64,000 bases of DNA from Asanoa siamensis (GCF_016862555.1 NZ_BONE01000034.1:26241-90240); one strand, 5' to 3'. Positions 15,744 through 23,134 are shown, counted from the stretch's first letter. Notes: a model not told the origin generated them from the sequence alone. A program made the numbers and translations.

Positions 15744-16208
15744 TCAATCGCGGTCATCGTCGGCACGCTTCAACGTGCCCTGCTCGTCTCGGGTCCAGCG
15801 GCGGCCGGCGCTGTCCTGAAACTCGATCTGCACGGGCTCGGGCTCGACGTAGGAGCGCAGCCATTCGTGTGGTGCGGGGCGCGTGACGGTCTGCCCCGGT
15901 GGCGCCAGACCAACGAACTCCGAACCGTGCTCCTCACCCTCGTGGGCGGGCAACGGCAACTCGACGTCGTAGATGGGCATGGCGCTCGCGTTGTGGATGT
16001 GGAACGCGAGCTCGCGCTTACCGTCCACCGTCCGCACGGCCTCTACCCACGCGCTGATCCGTTCGGCCTGGCCCCGGCGCTCGTCCTCGACGCGAGAGGC
16101 TTCACGCCGCAACTCGCGGCGCAGCAAGGAGAGTCCGAGGAGCAGAGCACCGACGGTGCCGATAGCGGAGAAGACATCCGCGGCGGCACCGATCGCGTCG
16201 CTATCCAA
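15744..16208 (-). CDS. small membrane-anchored hypothetical protein
   Basis: A 154-residue protein with one N-terminal transmembrane segment (about residues 10-28, ADVFSAIGTVGALLLGLSLL), a charged Arg/Glu-rich juxtamembrane helix and a beta-rich cytoplasmic-type domain (ELAFHIHNASAMPIYDVELPLP). The TTG start at 16208 overlaps the end of the Nudix gene, so it is the last gene of the XRE-Nudix-membrane unit. Function unknown. Confidence 0.65.
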   Translation of the reverse strand: MDSDAIGAAADVFSAIGTVGALLLGLSLLRRELRREASRVEDERRGQAERISAWVEAVRTVDGKRELAFHIHNASAMPIYDVELPLPAHEGEEHGSEFVGLAPPGQTVTRPAPHEWLRSYVEPEPVQIEFQDSAGRRWTRDEQGTLKRADDDRD

Positions 16209-16677
16209 TGTGGATCACATCAGGCGAGTTGAGGAACTGGTTGATTCTCATCCGCATGGAGCGATCCATCGGTAGTGACGCGGCATCGCCCGGGGTCGTC
16301 CATCGGACTTCTGCCGACTCGGCACTCGGCGTCGGACTACCGCCGGTCGACCGGGCTGCGAACACTATCGAGCACTCTTGCCGGACTTCGCCGTTGCTCG
16401 TGTAGAGCAGGACGTGCTTCGGGTCTGTGTAGATGCCGACGATGCCGGTGATCTCGACGTGCACGCCGGTTTCCTCCAACGTTTCGCGCACTGCCGTGTC
16501 CGGGAGCGACTCGCCTAGGTCCATCGCTCCGCCAGGCAGTGCCCAGTTCTCGTTGTCCGACCGGCGAATGAGCAGCAAGTCGCCTGCTTCGTTCACGACT
16601 ACGACGTTCGCGGACGGTACGAGGCTGTTCGCTGCCGGTGCCTCGGGATCGTCATAGAAGTCGATCCGCCTGGCCAC
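16201..16677 (-). CDS. Nudix hydrolase, Pif-like
   Basis: A 158-residue protein. The Nudix box spans residues 50-72 (G-x5-E-x7-R-E-x-L-E-E-x-G-V: Gly50, Glu56, Arg64, Glu65, Glu68, Glu69, Gly71), within a typical fold (VVVVNEAGDLLLIRR before it, WTTPGDA after it). In pSAM2 the Nudix protein Pif confers transfer immunity; the comparable position among regulators and transfer genes suggests the same role, by analogy only. The GTG start is 1 bp after the upstream stop, so it is translationally coupled to the XRE/PLD-like gene. Confidence 0.85.
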   Translation of the reverse strand: MARRIDFYDDPEAPAANSLVPSANVVVVNEAGDLLLIRRSDNENWALPGGAMDLGESLPDTAVRETLEETGVHVEITGIVGIYTDPKHVLLYTSNGEVRQECSIVFAARSTGGSPTPSAESAEVRWTTPGDAASLPMDRSMRMRINQFLNSPDVIHIG

Positions 16678-16678
16678 G

Positions 16679-17422
16679 CTAGCTGTCCCATTCCAGCGGC
16701 TTGGCGCCCATCCAGACGCGCTCGAAGCTCTCCATGTACGTGCTTACCACGCTGCCGCCTGCGACTGCGCGGAGCTGCATCACTGGCGCGCTCGACGCGG
16801 GTAGCGCGTAGATGTGCGAGTTCACGAGCAACTGGTTGTCCGCGCGGTAGATCGAGTTGTAGAGGACGGTGCGGTGCAAGCGGAACTCGATCCCCTCGAC
16901 ATCACGTAGCGGACGGTAGAGGGCGATCGCGTTCCTGATCCGTGCCGCCTGGAGGTCGTCGACCTCTTCGTCCAGGCCACGCTGCGCAACGACATCGCTG
17001 GCGGGGTCGCCGAGCAGGATGCGCACGCGCGCACCGTCGTCGGCTTTCCTGCGGAACACGCGCAGGATGCCCGCATCCTCGGGGATGAACAAGCCGCTGA
17101 ACACGAGAACGCCGATCTCGTCCTCAGCGGTGTCGAAGAAGTTCCGCCAGAGGTCCGTTGGCACCGTCCAGCGGTGCGGGAAGATGTTGATGATCTCGCT
17201 TTCGCTGGCGTTCGCGACCTGGTCGCGAGTCAGGGCGTCGGGCCATAGATACGCCTCGTCCACCCCGAGATGTGCCGCGACCGCGTACCGATGCCGTCGA
17301 TACGGCGTGCGGCCGTTGATCCACCGCTCGACGCTCTTCGGATCGACGTTCAACGTGGTCGACAGATCGAAGGGCGTGACGCCACGTTCGAGCATCGCGG
17401 TGCGTAGTCGATCGTTCGCCAT
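16679..17422 (-). CDS. XRE-type regulator with C-terminal PLD-like domain (DUF5919-like), copy 2
   Basis: A 247-residue paralogue of the gene at 14051-14800 with the same layout: HTH (LNVDPKSVERWINGRTPYRRHR), then FPHRWTVPTDLW, VLVFSGLFIPEDAGILRVF, RVRILLGDP, HRTVLYNSIYRADNQLLVNSHIYALP. The start is the ATG at 17422 with GGGGAGA upstream. It heads an operon with the Nudix and membrane-protein genes. A perfect 12-bp palindrome lies 13 bp upstream of the start and a -10 like TAGGGT lies before that, so autoregulation is plausible. Confidence 0.8.
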   Translation of the reverse strand: MANDRLRTAMLERGVTPFDLSTTLNVDPKSVERWINGRTPYRRHRYAVAAHLGVDEAYLWPDALTRDQVANASESEIINIFPHRWTVPTDLWRNFFDTAEDEIGVLVFSGLFIPEDAGILRVFRRKADDGARVRILLGDPASDVVAQRGLDEEVDDLQAARIRNAIALYRPLRDVEGIEFRLHRTVLYNSIYRADNQLLVNSHIYALPASSAPVMQLRAVAGGSVVSTYMESFERVWMGAKPLEWDS

Positions 17423-17434
17423 CGTCTCCCCAGT

Positions 17435-17446
17435 CAAGACGTCTTG
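17435..17446. promoter_or_regulatory. palindromic operator candidate upstream of XRE/PLD-like copy 2
   Basis: CAAGACGTCTTG, a perfect 12-bp palindrome in the 5' leader. A TGGACG-N18-TAGGGT promoter-like pair lies upstream on the minus strand. Candidate binding site for the HTH protein encoded just downstream. Confidence 0.4.
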
Positions 17447-17582
17447 CGACCGCACCACCCTAGGCGAGACATCTCTGACACGTCCAGCCACGACCTGATT
17501 ACGTCCCGTCGATTCGCCGCACTCTCGATGGCAGCCGATGCGCCAAACGCATTCGGCACCACCCGAGAGGAGGGGATCAACG

Positions 17583-17792
17583 ATCACACCAGACAGCCAG
17601 GCCGCGGAACCGATCTGTCCCTGCGGTGCCCAACTCGATGCGGAGCACCCGACCCTGTGCCGCAAGTGCGTTGCCCGTCAGCGCTGGAACCGGCGACACC
17701 GACCACGCCTGAGCAACACCGACCTTGACCCCGCCAGCCGAGTACGGCGCCGCCGGTCCAACCGCCGCGAATCGCACGGCGGCACGCGGTGA
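17583..17792 (+). CDS. small zinc-ribbon-like protein with apparent ATC start
   Basis: A 69-residue basic protein with one Cys4-type cluster (CPCGAQLDAEHPTLCRKC) followed by Arg-rich sequence. The stop overlaps the GTG of the next gene (GTGA), confirming the frame. The only strong ribosome site, GAGGAGGGG, lies 6 bp before an ATC at 17583 and no ATG, GTG or TTG follows it in frame before the Cys cluster. An upstream ATG at 17538 lacks a ribosome site. The same arrangement occurs at the excisionase gene. First gene of the spread/transfer operon. Confidence 0.6.
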   Translation: MTPDSQAAEPICPCGAQLDAEHPTLCRKCVARQRWNRRHRPRLSNTDLDPASRVRRRRSNRRESHGGTR

Positions 17793-17983
17793 CCATCGCC
17801 GTATCCGCTGTGTTCCTGCTCGGCGTGTTCGTCTATCTGCTTTGGCGGTACGCCCGGCTCCCGCTCTGGCAGGCCGCGATCTGCGCCGCGTTCGGGTACT
17901 ACCTCGCGTCGTCCTCGATCGGACCCGAGATCGGGAACGGCCTGCGGTCCGTGGCCCGGTTCATCGCGGGGCTGGACCTCTGA
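17789..17983 (+). CDS. small membrane protein, Spd-like
   Basis: A 64-residue protein with two hydrophobic segments (VSAVFLLGVFVYLLW and AAICAAFGYYLASS). The GTG start overlaps the preceding stop. Small hydrophobic proteins in this position are typical of the spread (spd) genes that accompany the FtsK-type translocase in Streptomyces elements and act in intramycelial plasmid spread. Role assigned from context. Confidence 0.65.
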   Translation: MTIAVSAVFLLGVFVYLLWRYARLPLWQAAICAAFGYYLASSSIGPEIGNGLRSVARFIAGLDL

Positions 17984-17984
17984 C

Positions 17985-18662
17985 GTGGGGCGCCACGTCG
18001 ACACCGCGCAGCGCGACGGCTGGGTGATGGCCGGTATGGCCATCGCCGCCGCGTCTGCCGCCATCGCGAGCTTCGCTGGGTTGCGTGGGCTGGCCGAGGT
18101 CGCCGGCTGGCCCGACCGGCTCGCCTGGCTGTTGCCGATCACCATCGACGCCTACGCCATGACGTCGGCGCGCGTCTGGCTCGCTGGGCCGTCGAACGTC
18201 GGACGGGCGCAGCGCTTCGCCCGTGCCAACGCCATCGGCGCCATCAGCACGAGCATCGTCGGCAACGCCGGATACCACCTGGTTGCCGCGGGACTGCTGA
18301 CGATCTCGTGGCCGATCGTCGTCCTCGTAGGCGCCGTTCCTGCCGCGGTCCTCGGTCTGACTGCCCACCTGCACGCTCTGCGAGCGGTACGCGCCGCGCA
18401 GGGCGGACGGGACCGTCCCGAGTCCCGGACCGAGTCCCGTCCCCGCAGGCGACCGGACCGGCGCAAGCCGCGGACCGACGACGTACTCATTAAGGCCGCG
18501 CGGGAGGCCGACGTTCGGTACCGCGCGACCCATGACGGTCGCCCGATCACCCGAGACGCGCTGCGCTCGACGCTCCACATCGCCGGCCCGAAAGCGACTG
18601 AGATCCGTCGGCGTCTCGCCGCAGAAACCACCGACCGGAAGGAGGCTCAGACCAACCGATGA
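17985..18662 (+). CDS. DUF2637 (SpdB-like) membrane protein
   Basis: A 225-residue protein. The first 130 residues hold four transmembrane helices (starting MAGMAIAAASAAIASFAGL and including LLPITIDAYAMTSARVWL) as in DUF2637 proteins of actinobacterial conjugative elements. The last 90 residues are Arg-rich and end in a winged/HTH-like segment (DALRSTLHIAGPKATEIRRRL), possibly DNA-binding. The start is 1 bp after the previous stop; its own stop overlaps the next ATG. Probably acts with the translocase at the membrane. Confidence 0.8.
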   Translation: MGRHVDTAQRDGWVMAGMAIAAASAAIASFAGLRGLAEVAGWPDRLAWLLPITIDAYAMTSARVWLAGPSNVGRAQRFARANAIGAISTSIVGNAGYHLVAAGLLTISWPIVVLVGAVPAAVLGLTAHLHALRAVRAAQGGRDRPESRTESRPRRRPDRRKPRTDDVLIKAAREADVRYRATHDGRPITRDALRSTLHIAGPKATEIRRRLAAETTDRKEAQTNR

Positions 18663-18970
18663 CCACGCCGTACGTGCCACGCCCGACCGTCGACCCGGAC
18701 GCCATCACTGCCCACTTGCGCGCCGCACAGAACCGCCTGACGCCGACCGACCTTTGGACCGCCGTCGCTGACATCCCGATCATGCTGGCCGAGATCGACC
18801 GGCTCGCATCGCTCCTGTCCCGCACCCGGTGGGACTTCGCCAACCTGCTCGCGGCGGCACGCGCCACCCTCGCGGCCGACACGGACGGCGAACACGACCC
18901 GCTCGCCTACCTTCGCGACCAGGTCGCCGAGCACCAGCCGTGGGCGCCCGACGCGGGTATCGGTCGATGA
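18659..18970 (+). CDS. small hypothetical protein in the transfer operon
   Basis: A 103-residue soluble helical protein (ITAHLRAAQNRLTPTDLW, IDRLASLLSRTRWDFANLLAAARATL). Overlapping start and stop codons with both neighbours (ATGA twice) place it firmly between the DUF2637 protein and the translocase. Possibly an accessory DNA-processing or coupling factor; no recognised domain. Confidence 0.65.
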   Translation: MTTPYVPRPTVDPDAITAHLRAAQNRLTPTDLWTAVADIPIMLAEIDRLASLLSRTRWDFANLLAAARATLAADTDGEHDPLAYLRDQVAEHQPWAPDAGIGR

Positions 18971-20721
18971 GGGCATACGGACGGCGGCACCGCCGGTGGA
19001 GCCGCCGCAACCCGCAGCCGCTTCTTCTCGTGCCGCACGAGCCGATCCTCCTAATCGCGGTTGCCGCACTCGGGCGCGGCTTGTTCCGCTACCGCTCTGA
19101 ACTCGCGCCGCTGACAACCGCGCTGATGCTCGGAATCGCTTCAGTCTGGTTGCACCACTCGCACGCCGACGCCTGGCCGTGGGTCTCGCTGGCAACCGTC
19201 ACGGCGTCGCTCGCTGCCGGTCTGCGCGGACTGCCGTGGGGCATCAAACGCACCGAGGAACGCATCTATGCGGCCACCGCAAGTGCCGTCGCGGGCGCCT
19301 GGCTCAGCGCCGCGACTGCGTACGGGCCGGGTCGCGGGCCGCTCTTCATGGTCCTCGTCCTCGGCACCATCGTGCTCGCCGTGCCCTGGTGGACCCACCG
19401 GCGCCGGCGCGCCCGCGTGAAGGTGGACCGAGTCATCCGCGCCTGGCCCGACATCGCTGAGGCGATCGGCCTTACCGGCTCGCGCATCCGTTCGGCCGTG
19501 GTCGACACGTGGGGCTGGCGCGCCCGCATGTCGCTGCGACCCGGTCAGACGGTCGCGGATGTCATCGCGCACGTTCCCGCCATTGAGTCCGCCCTCGGCA
19601 CCCGACCCGGTGCGGTCCGCGTCGAGCAGGACCCGGCACACGCTGGCCGGTTCATGATGCGCGTGCTCGCTGCCGATCCGCACGCCGGCGCCATCCCATG
19701 GCCCGGCCCAACCGCCCGATCCCTCGCCGACCCGATCGAGCTCGGCGTCTTCGAAGACGCGACCATTGTCCGCGTCCCGCTTCAACGGCGTCACGCGCTG
19801 ATCGGCGGCACGACGGACTCCGGCAAGAGCGGCGTACTGAACGTCATTCTCGGCAACCTGGCCGCGTGCTCCGACGTAGTGCTCTGGGGCATCGACCTCA
19901 AGGGCGGCATGGAACTGCGTCCGTGGGCGCCGTGCCTTGCCCGGCTGGCGACCACTCCAGCCGAGGCGACTCGCCTCCTGGCCGATGCCGTCGCTGTGCT
20001 CGAAGCACGTGCCCACGCGTCCAGCCGAGACAACTGCCGAGTGTGGCAACCGACCGCGACCGCACCAGCGCTCGTGATCGTGATCGACGAGTACGCCGAG
20101 CTTGCCGATACCGCCCCGGAGGCCGTCGCGCACGCCGAGTCCATCGCCCGACGCGGACGTGCCGTAGCCGTCGACCTGCTTGCCGCCACCCAGCGCCCAA
20201 CACAGAAGGCCATGGGAGGCGGGGCGCTGCGCTCACAGATGAGCGTCCGCGTCTGCCTGCGCGTCCGCGAACGCCGGGACGTCGATCTCATCCTGGACAA
20301 GGGCTTGTTGGCCGCTGGCTGGCACGCCCACACACTCGACGCTCCTGGCAAGTTCTACCTTCTTGCCGACGGCCACACTCAGCCGCGTCGTGCCCGCGCC
20401 TACCTGGTCACCGACGACCACGTCAGCGCCACCGCCGCGCGCTACGCCAACACAAGGCCCGACCTCGATCCGCTCTCCCAAGCGGCGATCGACCACACGG
20501 CGACACCGATCGAGCCGAGCGAGATCATCGACCCGCGTTCGATGGAGGACCCAGACCGGACGCTGCTGATGGCACTAGACCAGGGGCCGGATGACGGCCT
20601 TTCCGTGCCAGAACTCATGAGCATCACTGGGATGCGGCGCACCTGGGTCTACGACCGGCTCCAGGTCCACGCGGCCGCGGGCCGTGCCCGGCAGGTTGCC
20701 CGCGGCCGCTGGCGCGCCTGA
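18967..20721 (+). CDS. FtsK/SpoIIIE-type DNA translocase (TraB/TraSA-like)
   Basis: A 584-residue protein. Transmembrane helices lie in about residues 25-140, and the motor domain has Walker A GGTTDSGKS (280-288) and Walker B IVIDEYAEL (371-379). The C-terminal WH-type segment (LSVPELMSITGMRRTWVYDRL) would recognise the clt-type transfer site. In AICEs this single protein moves double-stranded DNA between mycelia. The start is the ATG at 18967, overlapping the preceding stop. Confidence 0.93.
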   Translation: MRAYGRRHRRWSRRNPQPLLLVPHEPILLIAVAALGRGLFRYRSELAPLTTALMLGIASVWLHHSHADAWPWVSLATVTASLAAGLRGLPWGIKRTEERIYAATASAVAGAWLSAATAYGPGRGPLFMVLVLGTIVLAVPWWTHRRRRARVKVDRVIRAWPDIAEAIGLTGSRIRSAVVDTWGWRARMSLRPGQTVADVIAHVPAIESALGTRPGAVRVEQDPAHAGRFMMRVLAADPHAGAIPWPGPTARSLADPIELGVFEDATIVRVPLQRRHALIGGTTDSGKSGVLNVILGNLAACSDVVLWGIDLKGGMELRPWAPCLARLATTPAEATRLLADAVAVLEARAHASSRDNCRVWQPTATAPALVIVIDEYAELADTAPEAVAHAESIARRGRAVAVDLLAATQRPTQKAMGGGALRSQMSVRVCLRVRERRDVDLILDKGLLAAGWHAHTLDAPGKFYLLADGHTQPRRARAYLVTDDHVSATAARYANTRPDLDPLSQAAIDHTATPIEPSEIIDPRSMEDPDRTLLMALDQGPDDGLSVPELMSITGMRRTWVYDRLQVHAAAGRARQVARGRWRA

Positions 20722-20740
20722 CACGATCGTCCGCACGGAC

Positions 20741-20786
20741 GTCCGTCCGCTCGCGCGCGTCTGCGCAGATCAGCGCGCGGACGGAC
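20741..20786. repeat. GC-rich inverted repeat after the translocase gene
   Basis: GTCCGTCCG (20741-20749) is repeated inverted at 20778-20786, with additional CGCGCG pairing inside; GGACGGAC-like motifs recur to 20798. It could be a terminator, a double-strand origin remnant, or the clt-type recognition region, which in related plasmids lies near traB. No T tract. Confidence 0.5.
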
Positions 20787-20845
20787 GACCGGACGGACAA
20801 CGAGACGCACAAACCGACGACACCGACGGAAGGAGGTGAGCCACG

Positions 20846-21116
20846 ATCACTGCCAACACCGACACGAGAGACGAGGGGAGGCAACAAGAAAGGCGCGTCG
20901 TTGACGTGCCGAGCACGGAAGAGATTCGGAGCTTCAGGGCCACAGTTGACGTTCCGACAGCGGGCCGATGCTGGGGACTCGGGCGCGATGCGTCCTACGC
21001 ACTCGCGCGAACACGCCAGTTTCCCGTTCCCGTACTGGAGTTGGGGCGGCCGGCTACGCGTAACGCGCGCTTCGATCATGCGGGCGCTCGGCATCCCGGA
21101 GCAACCGGCCGCCTGA
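20846..21116 (+). pseudogene. xis: excisionase/HTH protein, frameshifted, apparent ATC start
   Basis: Read from an ATC at 20846 behind AAGGAGGTGA, the frame gives a short lead and then FRATVDVPTAGRCWGLGRDASYALA...FPVPVLELG, the N-terminal part of the small HTH excisionase family of SLP1/pSAM2-like elements. The expected continuation (GRLRVTRASIMRALGIPEQ, stop at 21116) is in the +1 frame. The shift falls in TTGGGGCGGC (21041-21050); removing one G restores a single protein of about 90 residues. It is either a disabled gene, a programmed shift, or a sequencing error in the G run. It lies directly upstream of int. Confidence 0.7.
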
Positions 21117-21182
21117 CATTCGCCTGACATCTCCGAGTCCATGCAGCTCAAGAGATCGGCGTCCGATGCCTGATCAGAAGGT

Positions 21183-21225
21183 TGAGGTGTACCCACACCA
21201 GAGCGTACGGTGTGGGTACACCTCA
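21183..21225. promoter_or_regulatory. 17-bp perfect inverted repeat upstream of the integrase gene
   Basis: TGAGGTGTACCCACACC (21183-21199), a 9-nt loop, and GGTGTGGGTACACCTCA (21209-21225). Each arm also contains its own smaller GTGT...ACAC dyad. It lies 23 bp before the integrase start, so it is most likely an operator or attenuator controlling int, or an arm-type site for recombination. No T tract follows. Confidence 0.7.
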
Positions 21226-21248
21226 CACATCGAAAGGAGTAACTGACC

Positions 21249-22583
21249 TTGGCAAAGACGTGGTACAGACCAGCGCCCCGCCACAAGGGGGTGTACCAGC
21301 GCTGCACCGAAACGTGCCCGCCCAGGGGCGAACGCTGCCGGACGCACACGTTCTCCTGGCGCTTCGAGGCATCGGCGGGCGCCAACGGCAAACGTCGCCA
21401 GTTCGGCAAGGACGGCTATAAGAGCGTCAAAGACGCGGCCGAAGCCCGCGCCGAAACAGTCCGCCAGCACGCGACCGGCACGCTTCCGAGCGACACCAAG
21501 AAGACGCTCGGGGAGTGGTTGCCCGAATGGCTCGCCGGCAAGATCAAGCGCGACGAGATTGAGGACACCACGGCGCGCGGCTACGCGGACAACATCAAGA
21601 ACCATCTCGTCCCGAAGCTCGGCCATCGCAAGCTCGCCGAGCTGCGCGGGCTGGACATCACCCGCGCGTACGCCGAGATCCAGCGCGAGCGGCGCGAAGA
21701 GATCGCGGCGGCCGAGGCCAAGAACAAGATCCACAGAGAGGAGGCCGAGCGGATCAACGCGAAGCGGACAGCGGCCGGCAAGATCCGCATGGTCGCACCG
21801 AAGCGGGTCGCGGTCCCGCGACCGATCTCGTCTGCCAGCGTCGCCCGCATCCACGCTTGTCTGTCGGGCTCGCTCAAGAGCGCAGTCAAGTCGGGGCTCA
21901 TCCCGCGCAACGTCGCGATGGATGCCGAGCTGCCGCGCGTCGACCGGCACAAGGTCACGCCACCGGAGCCAGAGCAGTACGCGGCTCTCCTGGACCGGAT
22001 CGTCAACGAGCGGCTGTTCCCGCTCGTGGTCGTCGCCGGCTACTCCGGTCTGCGCCGAGGCGAACTCGCCGGGCTCAAGTGGGATGACGTCAGCCTCAAG
22101 ACGGGTCGTCTGGTGGTCCGGCGGCAGAGGGTCAGCGTCGGCTACCGGGTCGTCGAGCGTGAGGCCAAGACGGAGGCGGGTCAGGACCGGGTCGTCTACC
22201 TCGACGCCGACGCGCGCAAAGACCTCTCCGCCTGGCGGGCGAAACAGGCCAAGGAGCGCCTCGCGTGGGGCGCCGACTACCACGACGCGGGCTACATCTT
22301 CACGAAGGAAGACGGCACGCCGTACCACCCCGACTACATCACCAAGGTCGTCTCGCGACTACTGCGAAGGGCCAACATCCCGGCCGCCAAGCTACACGCG
22401 CTCCGCCATTTCCGCGCCGCGTGGCTAATCTCCATGGGCACGGACATCGCGGTCGTGAGCAAGACCCTCGGCCACAAGTCCATCGCGATCACGAGCGACA
22501 TCTACGGCTCGCTCCAGGAGCAGGCCGCAATGGATCTTGCTGAGAAGACCCGCGGCTACGTGGCCCGCGGCCGAACCGCCTGA
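21249..22583 (+). CDS. int: tyrosine site-specific integrase
   Basis: A 444-residue integrase. The N-terminal arm-binding domain has Cys-rich GVYQRCTETCPPRGERC; the core-binding domain begins about residue 85 and contains a charged helical insertion (about 140-180). Catalytic residues: Arg269 (SGLRRGELAG), Lys307, His383 and Arg386 (LHALRHFR), His409 (LGHKS), Tyr419 (DIYGS). All are present, so the enzyme looks active. The TTG start has AAAGGAGT upstream. It adjoins attR and the intact tRNA-Phe, the standard arrangement for tRNA-targeting elements. Confidence 0.95.
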   Translation: MAKTWYRPAPRHKGVYQRCTETCPPRGERCRTHTFSWRFEASAGANGKRRQFGKDGYKSVKDAAEARAETVRQHATGTLPSDTKKTLGEWLPEWLAGKIKRDEIEDTTARGYADNIKNHLVPKLGHRKLAELRGLDITRAYAEIQRERREEIAAAEAKNKIHREEAERINAKRTAAGKIRMVAPKRVAVPRPISSASVARIHACLSGSLKSAVKSGLIPRNVAMDAELPRVDRHKVTPPEPEQYAALLDRIVNERLFPLVVVAGYSGLRRGELAGLKWDDVSLKTGRLVVRRQRVSVGYRVVEREAKTEAGQDRVVYLDADARKDLSAWRAKQAKERLAWGADYHDAGYIFTKEDGTPYHPDYITKVVSRLLRRANIPAAKLHALRHFRAAWLISMGTDIAVVSKTLGHKSIAITSDIYGSLQEQAAMDLAEKTRGYVARGRTA

Positions 22584-22652
22584 CGTCCCTAACAACGCCC
22601 TGACAATCCAGCCCTAAATGATCTTTAGATCGTGACCCGAGCCACAGAAAGC

Positions 22653-22685
22653 AAAACGCCCACCGCGCGTTTCCGCTGGTGAGCG
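22653..22685 (-). terminator. terminator behind the tRNA genes, supplied by the element
   Basis: On the minus strand CGCTCACC pairs with GGTGGGCG (one mismatch, 13-nt loop) and is followed by TTTTGC. It lies between the 3' end of tRNA-Phe and the end of int, and can stop both tRNA and convergent read-through. It replaces the probable original terminator now at 6965-7003. Confidence 0.55.
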
Positions 22686-22691
22686 CTGCTG

Positions 22692-22757
22692 TAGCCCGGC
22701 GAAAGGCTATGTGGCCAGGGGCGGGGTCGAACCGCCGACCTTCCGATTTTCAGTCGG
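22692..22757. other. attR (66-bp direct repeat inside intact tRNA-Phe and its flank)
   Basis: Identical to attL at 7010-7075. It covers the 3' 46 bp of tRNA-Phe, from the anticodon arm to the discriminator base, plus 20 bp beyond the tRNA. Integration therefore restores a complete tRNA. Confidence 0.95.
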
Positions 22758-22785
22758 ACGCTCGTACCAACTGAGCTACCTGGCC
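22712..22785 (-). tRNA. tRNA-Phe (anticodon GAA)
   Basis: 74 nt, CCA not encoded. Acceptor GGCCAGG/CCTGGCC, D-arm GCTC...GAGC, anticodon loop CTGAAAA (GAA), T-arm GGCGG-TTCGACC-CCGCC. Serves as the integration site of the element. First of three adjacent tRNA genes when counted from the left, last in transcription order. Confidence 0.96.
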
Positions 22786-22798
22786 GTGGTGCGTAACG

Positions 22799-22872
22799 CG
22801 GTCCTGACGGGACTTGAACCCGCGACCTCCGCCTTGACAGGGCGGCGAGCACTCCAACTGCTCCACAGGACC
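22799..22872 (-). tRNA. tRNA-Asp (anticodon GTC)
   Basis: 74 nt, CCA not encoded. Acceptor GGTCCTG/CAGGACC, anticodon loop CTGTCAA (GTC), T-arm CGCGGGTTCAAGTCCCG. It lies 13 bp upstream of tRNA-Phe on the same strand. Confidence 0.95.
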
Positions 22873-22908
22873 TTGCTCGTGCAAACCGGCCGAAGCCGGG
22901 TGGTGCCG

Positions 22909-22981
22909 TGCCCCCAACGGGATTCGAACCCGTGCTACCGCCTTGAAAGGGCGGCGTCCTGGGCCGCTAGACGATGAGGGC
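22909..22981 (-). tRNA. tRNA-Glu (anticodon TTC)
   Basis: 73 nt, CCA not encoded. Acceptor GCCCTCA/TGGGGGC (one G-U pair), anticodon loop CTTTCAA (TTC), T-arm CACGGGTTCGAATCCCG. First in transcription order of the Glu-Asp-Phe cluster. Confidence 0.95.
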
Positions 22982-23134
22982 GGCCCCGCAATCATCGCAC
23001 ACGAGGATCCAGGCGCGAATCTGCGGCAGTGCTCCCATCCGGCCCCGCCGGAGGCTTCGAAAGCATACGCGATCCCCGACTCCCCCTCCAAACCGGTATC
23101 AGCAGTACCGCAAAACGGCCCAAATCCCACGGGC

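Larger units (their letters stand above)
7010..22757. mobile_element. integrated AICE-like (pSAM2-type) conjugative element in tRNA-Phe
   Basis: Bounded by identical 66-bp repeats (7010-7075 and 22692-22757) that consist of the 3' 46 bp of tRNA-Phe plus 20 bp of 3' flank. The intact tRNA is at the right end, next to the integrase gene. Element backbone: integrase, frameshifted excisionase, FtsK/TraB-type translocase, DUF2637/Spd-like membrane proteins, Nudix protein, two XRE/PLD-like regulators, HD protein. The left third holds lower-G+C cargo (line 9301-9360 has 29 G+C of 60). No replication initiator or primase-polymerase gene is recognisable, unlike typical replicating AICEs. Confidence 0.92.
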
